DNA of 64,000 bases from Parabacteroides sp. Its GTDB lineage: Bacteria; Bacteroidota; Bacteroidia; Bacteroidales; Tannerellaceae. Location of the stretch: assembly GCA_017937385.1 (NCBI GenBank), contig JAGBDR010000016.1, forward strand, positions 45,803 to 109,802, given 5' to 3'. Every line of letters begins with the position of its first letter. Positions within the stretch are counted from its first letter, which is position 1. Under the pieces are notes generated by a model that made no database searches, had not been told where the DNA came from, and was given only the letters and a program-made list of their open reading frames with translations. Made by a program: the position numbers and the translations under genes. Positions 25,760-34,090 of this stretch are shown piece after piece.

Positions 25760-25816
25760 TCCATGCCCATGGAATTTCCGTTTCATGCCCAGAGAATCTG
25801 AATTGCATGGGCATGG
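25760..25816. repeat. Phased 22-bp array of ATGCCCAT-type boxes (locus 2)
   Basis: ATGCCCAT at 25763-25770, ATGCCCAG at 25785-25792 and ATGGGCAT at 25807-25814: three boxes at exact 22-bp steps, flanked by TTCC/GGAA as at the first locus. It fills much of the 138-bp gap between the sialidase and the esterase fusion gene. Confidence 0.8.
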
Positions 25817-25883
25817 AAGGGTTGTCCGACTACGACCGGCCGGACGACCTCATCTATTCACCCGATAAAAAACGATAAGCAAT

Positions 25884-28800
25884 ATGAAGAAGATCCTGCT
25901 CTGCCTGTTCATCCTATGGAGCGCTATGCTCCAGGCGCAAAAAATCAAAGTGGCTTGTGTCGGCAACAGCGTCACTTTCGGCTACGGAATCGAGGAACGC
26001 GAAAAGTACAGTTATCCCGCCCAACTCCAACAGATGTTGGGCGATGGGTACGAAGTCGCTAACTTCGGGAAAAGCGGGGCGACGCTGTTGCGAAAAGGCC
26101 ACCGCCCCTATAACGAGCAGGAAGAATGCCAAGCGGCCCTCGCCTTTGCCGCCGACCGGGTCGTTATCCATTTGGGGCTGAACGACACCGACCCGCGCGA
26201 CTGGCCGAACTACCGGGATGATTTCACAAAGGATTACCTCGCCCTCATCGATGCGTTCCGCCAAGCCAATCCGAAATGTCAAATCTGGATCTGCTGTCTG
26301 ACGCCGATTTCGCACCGCCACCCACGCTTCAAGTCGGGCACGCGCGACTGGTACTGGCAGATTCAACGAACTATCGAATCGATTGCCACCCTTGCCCGGA
26401 CCGGGCTGATCGACCTGCAAGCGGGACTGTACGACCGTCCCGACCTCTTGCCCGACGCCTTGCATCCCACAGCCGAGGGGGCCGGAATCATTGCCCGGAC
26501 GGTCTGCCAAGCGCTGACTGGAGATTATGGAGGTCTTCAACTGCCCATGACCTATTCGGACAACATGGTGCTCCAGCGGGAGAAACCGCTTCGCATAGCC
26601 GGAACCGCCAATGCTGGAGAGAAAGTGACGGTTGCCATTGCCGGACAACAGGGCGAAGCGATGACGGCACCCGACGGGAAATGGTCCGTCACCCTGCCGC
26701 CGATGCAGGCAGGAGGTCCTTATACGCTCCGTATCTCGGCGACATCCGGAAAACGGGAATACACGAATGTCCTGATCGGCGAAGTATGGCTCTGTTCCGG
26801 CCAGTCGAACATGGCGTTCCAAGTAAGCAGTGCTGTGGAGAGCCAGCGGAAGGCATTCTTGGAATATGCCGCCGGGAAACCGCACATCCGCCTGTTCGAC
26901 ATGAAACCGCGCTGGGCGACGAACGCGGTGGAATGGGCGGCTTCGACACTGGATTCGCTCAACCGGCTCCAGTATTACCACAAGACCGAATGGAAGGAAT
27001 GCGACGCAGAGACGGCAAACCGTTTCTCCGCCATCGCCTTTGCGTTCGGGCAGATGTTGTCGGACAGCTTGCAGGTTCCGGTCGGGCTGATCCTGAACGC
27101 CATCGGCGGTTCGCCGGCGGAGGCCTGGATAGACCGCAAGACGCTGGAGTTTGAGTTTCCGGACATCCTTTACGACTGGAAACAGAACGACTTTATCCAG
27201 GACTGGGCGCGGGGACGCGCCGCCCTCAACATCCGCCAGTCGGCGAACAAGCAGCAACGCCATCCCTACGAACCGTGCTACCTATACGAATCCGGCATCC
27301 GGCCACTTGACAAGTTCCCGATACGGGGCGTCATCTGGTATCAGGGGGAATCGAACGCCCACAACATGGAGGCGCATGAAAAACTGTTCCACTTGTTGGT
27401 CAAGAACTGGCGGGAGAACTGGGCGGAAGAGTTGCCTTTCTATTACGTGCAACTCTCTAGCATCGACCGCCCCAGTTGGCCCTGGTTTCGGGACAGCCAG
27501 CGGCGGATGCTCTCCTCCATCTCCAACAGCGGTATGGCTGTCAGCAGCGACCACGGCGATTCCTTGGATGTCCACCCGCGCCACAAACGGGAAATCGGGG
27601 AACGACTGGCACGCTGGGCACTCAACCGGACATACGGGCATGACCTCCTTCCCTCCGGCCCGCTCTACCGTTCGGTGACTTTCAAGGATGGGGCCGCCTA
27701 CGTCACCTTCGACTACGGGAACGGACTGCACAGTTCCGATGGCGGTCCGCTCCGCACTTTCGAGATCGCCGGGCACGACGGCCTGTTCGTCCCTGCCGAG
27801 GCGCAGGTCATCGAAGGGAAGACCGTACAAGTATGGAGCGACCGGATCCGGAACCCGAAATTCGTCCGCTATGGCTGGCAACCTTTCACTCAGGCCAACT
27901 TGGTGAACGAGGCCGAGCTTCCTGCCTCAACGTTCCGCACAGAAGCGACCCCGGTCAGCTGGTTCCGGTTGCCTGACCTGCCCGGGACGGAGAAAGGGAC
28001 GGCATTGGGCGTGTCGGCTCCGTTCGCCGGCATCAGTGGCGGTGAACTGCTGGTTGCCGGCGGGTGTAACTTTCCCGGCAAGCCGGCGGCAGAAGGGGGA
28101 ACCAAACGGTACTACCGGGAGATTTACGCATATAACATAGAACATCCGACAGACGCAGGATGGAGAATCGTCGGCAAACTGCCCCAACCGCTTGCCTACG
28201 GCGCGTCGGTCACCATACCCGACGGGCTTGTCTGGATCGGGGGAAACAACGACAAGGATGCCTCCAGGCAGGTATTCCGCATCCATTGGGATGCCGGCAG
28301 GCAACAGCTAAACATGACGGAACTGCCATCGCTTCCCCTGGCGATGGACAACCTTGCGGCGACATACGCGGACGGATATTTGTATGTTGCCGGGGGAACG
28401 GGGAGGCCTGGCAAGGGCGATTCGCGAACCGCCCCTACGAATCCCTTCTTTTGTTTGCAGCTCACGTCCTCGCCCCAAACGGAATGGACACGGCTTCCGG
28501 ACTTTCCCGGACCTGCCCGCGTACAACCTGTTCTCGCGGCCCAACAATCCGAGGAGGGCATACGGCTCTACATAGCGGGCGGTTTTCAGCCCGTTTTCTC
28601 CCATCAGGAAGCCATTGTCTGCACAGATATGCTTTCTTATCACCCGGCAAGCGGACAGTGGAGAAGCGAAGGATTTCTGCCCCTTTTGGAAGAGGCTTCC
28701 CCGCGCACCGTCACGGGAGGTTGCGCCGTCGCGTCGGGCGACAGCACCATTCTGTTGATCGGAGGCGTAAACCACGACCGCTTCCGCGACGCCCTCAACC

Positions 28801-29027
28801 ATCCGCAGCCCGACTACCTGTCGCATCCTGCTGGCTGGTATAAGTTCAACACCGCCCTGTTGCAATACAACACCTTCACCAAACACTGGACCAACTTAGG
28901 CGACTACCAAGAGACCGCCCGTGCCGGTGCCGGCATCGCAGCCACAGGTAACACCTTCTTCCTCATTGGCGGAGAACTAAAGCCGGGCATCCGTACGCCG
29001 GAGGTGAATGGGTTTGAAGTACCATAG
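25884..29027 (+). CDS. SGNH esterase / sialate O-acetylesterase / mutarotase-like triple fusion
   Basis: This 1047-residue exported protein (signal about 1-18) has three parts. Residues 20-210 are an SGNH/GDSL hydrolase with GNSVTFG (27-33), GLND (98-101) and DALH (191-194). Residues about 218-680 are a sialate O-acetylesterase (SASA) domain with SGQSNM (305-310), WYQGES (485-490) and a terminal His near 564. Residues about 690-1047 are a kelch-like propeller resembling the cyclically permuted mutarotase/NanM group (ELLVAGGCNFPG, DGLVWIGGNND). Together they would remove O-acetyl groups and interconvert sialic acid anomers before uptake. In related bacteria these functions are usually on two or more genes. 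It is the last gene of the nan cluster. Confidence 0.88.
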   Translation: MKKILLCLFILWSAMLQAQKIKVACVGNSVTFGYGIEEREKYSYPAQLQQMLGDGYEVANFGKSGATLLRKGHRPYNEQEECQAALAFAADRVVIHLGLNDTDPRDWPNYRDDFTKDYLALIDAFRQANPKCQIWICCLTPISHRHPRFKSGTRDWYWQIQRTIESIATLARTGLIDLQAGLYDRPDLLPDALHPTAEGAGIIARTVCQALTGDYGGLQLPMTYSDNMVLQREKPLRIAGTANAGEKVTVAIAGQQGEAMTAPDGKWSVTLPPMQAGGPYTLRISATSGKREYTNVLIGEVWLCSGQSNMAFQVSSAVESQRKAFLEYAAGKPHIRLFDMKPRWATNAVEWAASTLDSLNRLQYYHKTEWKECDAETANRFSAIAFAFGQMLSDSLQVPVGLILNAIGGSPAEAWIDRKTLEFEFPDILYDWKQNDFIQDWARGRAALNIRQSANKQQRHPYEPCYLYESGIRPLDKFPIRGVIWYQGESNAHNMEAHEKLFHLLVKNWRENWAEELPFYYVQLSSIDRPSWPWFRDSQRRMLSSISNSGMAVSSDHGDSLDVHPRHKREIGERLARWALNRTYGHDLLPSGPLYRSVTFKDGAAYVTFDYGNGLHSSDGGPLRTFEIAGHDGLFVPAEAQVIEGKTVQVWSDRIRNPKFVRYGWQPFTQANLVNEAELPASTFRTEATPVSWFRLPDLPGTEKGTALGVSAPFAGISGGELLVAGGCNFPGKPAAEGGTKRYYREIYAYNIEHPTDAGWRIVGKLPQPLAYGASVTIPDGLVWIGGNNDKDASRQVFRIHWDAGRQQLNMTELPSLPLAMDNLAATYADGYLYVAGGTGRPGKGDSRTAPTNPFFCLQLTSSPQTEWTRLPDFPGPARVQPVLAAQQSEEGIRLYIAGGFQPVFSHQEAIVCTDMLSYHPASGQWRSEGFLPLLEEASPRTVTGGCAVASGDSTILLIGGVNHDRFRDALNHPQPDYLSHPAGWYKFNTALLQYNTFTKHWTNLGDYQETARAGAGIAATGNTFFLIGGELKPGIRTPEVNGFEVP

Positions 29028-29077
29028 GTTTGTTGTGAAAATAACGCCGTTATTCTTCCAGATCTATAATATTTCAC

Positions 29078-29085
29078 TATATTTG
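29078..29085 (+). promoter_or_regulatory. -7 promoter box for the first Rpn nuclease gene
   Basis: TATATTTG, 33 bases before the ATG at 29119. The second Rpn gene has the same word, 29 bases before its start. Confidence 0.5.
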
Positions 29086-29118
29086 TCCCATACAATATTA
29101 TTAATAAAAGAATTAACT

Positions 29119-30075
29119 ATGAAGTATCTAAACCCCCGTGCTGATTTGACGTTCAAACGTATTTTCGGCGAGCATCCCGATCTGGTCATCAGTTTGCTCA
29201 ATGCGTTGTTGCCTCTGAAAGAGGAAGAAGAAATTAAAGAGATAGAATACTTGCCTTCGGAACTGGTTCCGGACAACCCGTTGCGCAAGTTCAGTATCGT
29301 CGATGTCCGTTGCCGGGACAAGCAAGGGCGGCAGTTCTTGGTCGAGATGCAGATGCTCTGGTCGCCGGAGTTCCATCAGCGCGTCCTGTTTAATGCATCC
29401 AAGGCCTATGTGCGCCAGTTGGATGCGGGGAAACGGTATGAACTGTTGCAGCCGGTCTATTCGTTGAACATCGTAAACGAAGTGTTCGAACCGGGACTGC
29501 CCGGCTATTACCATCACTACGCACTCGTCCATGTTGAGCATTCAGACCGCATTATTGAAGGCCTGCAATTGATCTTTGTGGAGCTACCCAAATTTACGCC
29601 CCATACCTTTACTGAGAAGCGTATGCAACTTCTCTGGCTCCGCTTCTTGACAGAGATTGGCGAAAAAACACGTGAAGTCCCGCCCGAACTCAACGCCGAA
29701 CCGGCCATCCGCAAGGCCCTGCAAATCCTTGAAGAGTCTGCTTTCTCGGAAATCGAAATGTACCAATATGAAAAGTTCTGGGACTATGTCAGCGTCGAGA
29801 AAGCCCTTTTTTGCAGAGGAAAACGTGAAGGAAGAGCTGAAGGAAGAGCTGAGGGAAGAGCAGAAGGGAGGGCTGAAGGTAGAGCTGAAGGACATGCCGA
29901 AGGTCGTGCGGAAGGACGTGCTGAGGGGTTGGCTGAAGGAATGGAAAAAGGCAAAGCAGCAGGTAAAATAGAAGAACAGCGTCTCATTGCTTCCAATTTA
30001 AAAAAACAGGGGATTTGTGTCGAAACGATTGCTCAATGTACCGGTTTGTCGGTGGAAGAGATCAATAAGTTGTAA
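29119..30075 (+). CDS. Rpn-family PD-(D/E)XK nuclease with (GRAE)n tail, copy 1
   Basis: I start at 29119 because MKYLNPRADLTFKRIFGEHP is the family N-terminus; the longer frame overlaps the promoter. The PD-(D/E)XK core has Asp62 (IVDVRCRD) and Glu76-x-Gln78 (VEMQM), the E-x-Q variant seen in Rpn nucleases. Residues about 238-275 are nine four-residue units mostly RAEG, encoded by 12-bp repeats, followed by a short helical C-terminus (IAQCTGLSVEEINKL). E. coli Rpn proteins are DNA nucleases that promote RecA-independent recombination and act in phage defence, held in check by a short internal product from the 3' end. A paralogue with the same layout is at 52049. Confidence 0.85.
   Translation: MKYLNPRADLTFKRIFGEHPDLVISLLNALLPLKEEEEIKEIEYLPSELVPDNPLRKFSIVDVRCRDKQGRQFLVEMQMLWSPEFHQRVLFNASKAYVRQLDAGKRYELLQPVYSLNIVNEVFEPGLPGYYHHYALVHVEHSDRIIEGLQLIFVELPKFTPHTFTEKRMQLLWLRFLTEIGEKTREVPPELNAEPAIRKALQILEESAFSEIEMYQYEKFWDYVSVEKALFCRGKREGRAEGRAEGRAEGRAEGRAEGHAEGRAEGRAEGLAEGMEKGKAAGKIEEQRLIASNLKKQGICVETIAQCTGLSVEEINKL
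29830..29940 (+). repeat. In-frame 12-bp tandem repeat in the Rpn copy 1 gene
   Basis: About nine 12-bp units close to GGAAGAGCTGAA encode repeated GRAE. The unit is a multiple of three, so changes in number would alter tail length without breaking the frame. Confidence 0.88.
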
Positions 30076-30190
30076 CCTCTTCATCCATCAAAGCGGGAGC
30101 AATGTTGTATAAACAGTATTGTTTTGTTCTGTAACTCACATATTTTGTAAAATTAAGGTCGTTTTTTCTTGTTGATTCGGAAAACCTATT

Positions 30191-30198
30191 TACCTTTG
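30191..30198 (+). promoter_or_regulatory. -7 promoter box for a non-coding transcript or long leader
   Basis: TACCTTTG, nearly 390 bases before the next start codon, which implies either a separate small RNA or an unusually long 5' leader. Confidence 0.5.
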
Positions 30199-30204
30199 CA
30201 ACGA

Positions 30205-30474
30205 TTCCGTAGTGGGCAGCGGTCCACAGAGCGCGGGATCGGTTACATATTGTAAGCATTTTACGAAGATTATTCCAGTTCTAAAATCTGGTAAATTTTA
30301 ATCCAACGGAATAATGGACAGTAAATGCTTGCGCTGTTTACGTATAGTTTATCCTCTCTTTGTAAGAGTTGGTGTATATTATATCGTATAAAGCGCGGGC
30401 TGTTGTTCTATTATTGTTGGATGGGCTTACCAGAGCCTTAGGACTGATAATAGATAACAAGCCCGCGTTTTTTT
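30205..30474 (+). ncRNA. Candidate structured small RNA or attenuator leader
   Basis: Downstream of the -7 box at 30191 the strand holds ordered complementary segments: GTGG/CCAC near 30212-30227, AAGCATTT with AAATGCTT, and ATTATTCC with GGAATAAT nested inside them, which would make a long rod with internal loops. It ends with a ~21-bp imperfect stem (30394-30415 with 30446-30467) and a run of seven T, the layout of an intrinsic terminator. There is no open frame. It may be a free small RNA or an attenuated leader of the DUF6383 gene. I considered 6S RNA because of the rod shape but cannot show it. Confidence 0.4.
30394..30474 (+). terminator. Intrinsic terminator with long stem
   Basis: CGCGGGCTGTTGTTCTATTA pairs, with one bulge per side, with the segment ending ACAAGCCCGCG at 30467, followed directly by TTTTTTT. 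A small inner hairpin GGCT/AGCC sits in the loop. Confidence 0.65.
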
Positions 30475-30581
30475 ATGCTCGTTCATAATCCTCATCTTCG
30501 CGGGGAGTTGTTCTTCCCTTCGTGAAATTAGTTGTTGGAGTTTTTAATACACTATTTTATTAACAATTAATTTAAATGATT

Positions 30582-33500
30582 ATGAACAAGAAGTTTTCTA
30601 CGCTTTTGGCAGCGGGCTTGTTAGCGACAAGTTCGTTGTGTGGTAGTGCTTGGGCGCAAGTCACTATCAATGGGATCGATTTGAAGAAGGCTACAATTCC
30701 CGACGGTACGACCGTCAAGACATGGGCAAAAGGCCCTTATTTTGTGGTGGTTGATGCTGACAATAGTGGTGATGCAAGTGAAAATGACATCTTACTGAAA
30801 GTCACGTACAATGAAACCTCAAAGCAATTGGAATACGCAGGTCAAACATTGACAGCCAATGACAATAAGTTAGACTTGAGTACAATCTCTTGGTATCTGC
30901 ATGAAACCTCTAACACGGATCCGAACGATGGTAAAACTTATTACTACAAATTGCAGAATGTCGGCGAGGAAACATACCTGGCATTTGATGATGATGGGAA
31001 TCCTATTACCGACCCGGCCAAGAGTTCGCACGATAAGGACAAAAAACAATTTGCTATCTTCGCTACAGCGGATGATAGCTATGCAAATCAGTTTAGTAGT
31101 ACCAACAATACTTTGAATCTTTATCCCAAAGGATCTGCTGCTACTAACGCCGGTTTGACAATTGCCTCTACCGGTGTTACCCTTTCTGCTTCAGCCAGCG
31201 CACTCACCCTCTACACCCTCGATACTCAAGAACTGGCCGCTGATGAAGCTGCTGAAGCCATGAATGCCGAGATGGCTGGCGAAGGTTTCAGCTTCGATTT
31301 TGGAGTGGACAACAAGTATGCTTGGCAAAACGACAACCTGTCAGATGTAAAACTGAAAGCATTCTATGTTGATTCTAAAATCGATTTAGAGAATGGCATG
31401 GAAATTCCCGCTGGTGTTTATTTCGCTACCGACTATCCGGAAGAATTGGTCGGAACAAACGAGATTACCACTGGAGAGCTGTTCAAGCAGTGCACCTTCT
31501 TGGCTATCGACCCGATGGTCAACTACGACATCAACAAGGCTGACCGCGGAAATGGTGTAGGTTTCGAATTGGCAACCGTACAAGGTTCCGAAATGAACTT
31601 CTTTATGGGAAGCAACAAGAATGACAACTATTCTCATGCAGAAGAAATCTATGTAGGCAATGCTTGTTTCACAATTGAAGTGCCCGATGCCGTAACCGCA
31701 CCGGATGAATACAACATCAAGGCGAAAGACATCCACGTGTTCGTTTCAGCTAAAGACAATGCAGCTCAAAAACATGTGGCAAAGTCTAATCTTTATATTG
31801 GTTGTGTGACAGACCAGCTTAAGAACTACTTGGTTACGACAGATCTTAGTGGCGCTTTAGCTTTCACTACTACCAACTCAACACTGTTAGATGGCGATGA
31901 TCTGGTTGAATTCTTGCAGGAAGAAGACGCTCCTTCTGTCTATACGCTCCAGTTCGTAAGTGGACAGAAGAAGAAAGACGAAGCTTCTGAATACAAACAG
32001 TATCTGACTGTTTATAAGCCAAATACAAACTTTGCGTTAGCTTCCACTGTTGATTTCGACGAGGCAGACCCGATGTACCAGTTCGTGGTAACGGATATCA
32101 ACAAGACCAATAAGACCATCACATTGACAAACCGTCAGACAAAACATTCATTCACGGTTTCTCTGTATGAAAACAAGGAAGATGTTTATACCGTATTGCC
32201 GGCAGCTTCTACGGATGTGTATGTAGAATATGTTAATAGTGATGAAGAAGATGAAAGCGTAGAGTTTGCTAAATGCGAATTGACAAATATGCAGATCGTC
32301 CTGACTCCATACACTGTTGAAGACAAGTTCGCTACATTCGTGAACAGGGCCGACAACATGGGCTTGGTTCAGTTTGAATTAGCTGTAAACAATGATGCTG
32401 CAACTGCATTCTATGTAGGTGGTACAAGAGATAACGATGGTAAACTTGATGCAGGTGAAGAACTTTTGGGATATGTTGATAGCGAAAACATGACACAGTT
32501 CGAATTGATCAAGAGCGAAAAACCGTCATTGGTATTGAACAAGTACATCTATCTGGACGGCAAACGCATCAAGACTTCTACTGAAAGAGATACGGTCGCT
32601 TATTATAAGTATGCAATCCAGGCATTTGATGAAGAAATTGATGATCTCTATCTGAATGTTGCTTCTTCTACGTATAAATTAGAAACAAAGACAGCTAATT
32701 CAGCTCAGAAATTTATCATCAAGCAGAATCTGGACGGTTCAGTCGCTTTGATCAATGCAAATAATGTAGACGATGCTATGGGTGCTTTCGCTATGGTTGA
32801 TGAAAACCTGGTGAAAGATAAACAACCCGCATGGGTAGATGCCTACAACTACCAGCTTGAAAATAAGATCAACAAAGGCCTGAAGACCTTCATGGTTGAT
32901 GAAACTCCGGCTGTCAGCTACGAAGCTGTTCCGCAGCACGTATCTTTCGGATTGGTTCGCGGTGGTTTCTTGACAAACAAGGACAACGATGCATTCCAGA
33001 GCATCGCCACGGAAGCAAGTGAAGATTTGACATTCTGGGTAGACACCGTTAAGTCTGATCAGAACATTCCTTCGTTCTACATCACGAAAGCCGGTCACTT
33101 CCTGTACAATGCTGAAGACTCTGTCACTTATTACGAGGCTCGTGGCAACTACCGCTTCAACTTGGAAAGCACGAAAGGTCAACCAGCTAAGCTGATCTTC
33201 AAGGCCGGTGAATTGGTTTCTTCCGATACATTGCGTACAGTTGTTGACGGCAAGTCTGTCTTGGTTGCTGAAAAGGACAATGCACCGAAGAAGATCAAAG
33301 GTGGTCTGAACAAGTTCCAGTTCCAGATCATCAAGGCTGAAGATGGTAGCGACGAATATGTAATCCGTCAAGGCCGTACCAATTACGTTCAAATGATCAA
33401 CAGCTACTTCTATTTGAGTGCAAACAAGAACACGGCTGTTCGTTTCACTATCGAAAAACAGTCTGCTCCGACAGCCAATGAAGGGGTAGCAGTATCCGAA

Positions 33501-33695
33501 GTAACCGTTATCGCTGGTGAAGGCCAGTTGACAATTGCTAACGCTGCCGGCAAGAAGGTAGTTGTAAGCAACATTCTCGGTCAGGTAGTAGCTAACACGG
33601 TTTTGACTTCCGACAACGCTGTAATCGTTGCTCCTCAGGGTGTAGTTGTTGTAGCCGTTGAAGGTGAAGAAGCTGTGAAGGCTATCGTAAAATAA
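30582..33695 (+). CDS. Large exported protein with C-terminal DUF6383-type domain
   Basis: A signal peptide (MNKKFSTLLAAGLLATSSL to about SAWAQ) leads a 1037-residue, acidic, Asn/Asp/Thr-rich protein with no catalytic motif that I recognise. The last ~75 residues (from EGVAVSEVTVIAGEGQLTIA, through VVVSNILGQVVA, to EEAVKAIVK) match the DUF6383 pattern of Bacteroidales and also resemble type IX secretion C-terminal domains in layout. It is probably a surface or secreted protein. Base composition is more AT-rich than the neighbours and codons look like those of a highly expressed gene. A second ATG two codons upstream (30576) is equally possible. The promoter may be the distant one at 30191 or an unseen nearer one. 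Confidence 0.75.
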   Translation: MNKKFSTLLAAGLLATSSLCGSAWAQVTINGIDLKKATIPDGTTVKTWAKGPYFVVVDADNSGDASENDILLKVTYNETSKQLEYAGQTLTANDNKLDLSTISWYLHETSNTDPNDGKTYYYKLQNVGEETYLAFDDDGNPITDPAKSSHDKDKKQFAIFATADDSYANQFSSTNNTLNLYPKGSAATNAGLTIASTGVTLSASASALTLYTLDTQELAADEAAEAMNAEMAGEGFSFDFGVDNKYAWQNDNLSDVKLKAFYVDSKIDLENGMEIPAGVYFATDYPEELVGTNEITTGELFKQCTFLAIDPMVNYDINKADRGNGVGFELATVQGSEMNFFMGSNKNDNYSHAEEIYVGNACFTIEVPDAVTAPDEYNIKAKDIHVFVSAKDNAAQKHVAKSNLYIGCVTDQLKNYLVTTDLSGALAFTTTNSTLLDGDDLVEFLQEEDAPSVYTLQFVSGQKKKDEASEYKQYLTVYKPNTNFALASTVDFDEADPMYQFVVTDINKTNKTITLTNRQTKHSFTVSLYENKEDVYTVLPAASTDVYVEYVNSDEEDESVEFAKCELTNMQIVLTPYTVEDKFATFVNRADNMGLVQFELAVNNDAATAFYVGGTRDNDGKLDAGEELLGYVDSENMTQFELIKSEKPSLVLNKYIYLDGKRIKTSTERDTVAYYKYAIQAFDEEIDDLYLNVASSTYKLETKTANSAQKFIIKQNLDGSVALINANNVDDAMGAFAMVDENLVKDKQPAWVDAYNYQLENKINKGLKTFMVDETPAVSYEAVPQHVSFGLVRGGFLTNKDNDAFQSIATEASEDLTFWVDTVKSDQNIPSFYITKAGHFLYNAEDSVTYYEARGNYRFNLESTKGQPAKLIFKAGELVSSDTLRTVVDGKSVLVAEKDNAPKKIKGGLNKFQFQIIKAEDGSDEYVIRQGRTNYVQMINSYFYLSANKNTAVRFTIEKQSAPTANEGVAVSEVTVIAGEGQLTIANAAGKKVVVSNILGQVVANTVLTSDNAVIVAPQGVVVVAVEGEEAVKAIVK

Positions 33696-33753
33696 GCATG
33701 AATTTATAATCAAATAATTCTAAAATGTTTGGCCACGTGCCGTTCCCCGTACC

Positions 33754-33781
33754 GTAGAGACGCACTGCCGTGCGTCTCTAC
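33754..33781. repeat. Perfect GTAGAGACGCAC palindrome
   Basis: GTAGAGACGCAC, four-base loop TGCC, then GTGCGTCTCTAC: a perfect 12-bp stem. There is no T-run, so it looks like a dispersed palindromic repeat, although it could stop transcription from the gene that ends 58 bp upstream. Confidence 0.85.
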
Positions 33782-33911
33782 ATGGAACAACGGCAACTAC
33801 CCTGTGACAGGCGAACAAGTGGTTGGATTTAATATTAATAATACTAAAGTATATTGAAATTAAAAGTTCTAATAGCCGGATCCCTGTGAAGGGCGAAAGC
33901 TATAACAAAAC

Positions 33912-33944
33912 AAGCCCCGTAGGTAGAAAACTCCTGCGGGGCTT
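33912..33944 (+). terminator. Hairpin, possible terminator
   Basis: AAGCCCCGTAGG and CCTGCGGGGCTT form a strong stem around a nine-base loop, with the bases after it only modestly T-rich (CGTTGT). It may terminate the DUF6383 transcript. Confidence 0.5.
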
Positions 33945-33982
33945 CGTTGTCGATAATGCAAGAGGGAAGATTGCCTTTTATA

Positions 33983-34090
33983 TCAATGCCCATCGTGGAG
34001 TTGTTAGAATGCCCATCGTAAGGTTATTAGAATGCCCATTCCAAGGTGGTTAGAATGGGCATTGTAGCGACCTTACAATGGGCATCATGG
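33983..34090. repeat. Phased 23-bp array of ATGCCCAT/ATGGGCAT boxes (locus 3)
   Basis: Boxes start at 33986, 34009 and 34032 (ATGCCCAT) and at 34055 and 34078 (ATGGGCAT, the reverse complement). The step is exactly 23 bp four times. Units share TTAGA before the box but the spacer bases differ, so this is not a simple recent tandem duplication. Confidence 0.85.

Larger units (their letters stand above)
30076..30581. other. 500-bp non-coding region with promoter and long hairpin
   Basis: No convincing gene. It contains a -7 box at 30191, several complementary segments and a long terminator-like hairpin at 30394-30474; see the ncRNA entry. A further weak hairpin (TTCGCGGGGAG and CTTCCCTTCGTGAA) lies at about 30497-30525, before the DUF6383 gene. 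Confidence 0.6.

Noticed and set aside
25914-27263. 449-residue minus-strand open frame over the esterase fusion
   Set aside because: Low-stop antisense frame caused by codon bias; residues show no domain pattern.
29830-29940. 12-bp repeats as a possible CRISPR array
   Set aside because: Units are contiguous, in frame, and without unique spacers; they encode a protein repeat.
30205-30474. 6S RNA or RNase P RNA
   Set aside because: The rod shape recalls 6S RNA, but I cannot align the diagnostic bubble, and no RNase P core words were found. Kept as an unnamed candidate.
33986-34085. 23-bp-step boxes as a CRISPR array
   Set aside because: Conserved part is 8 bp and changes strand; no cas genes are present.
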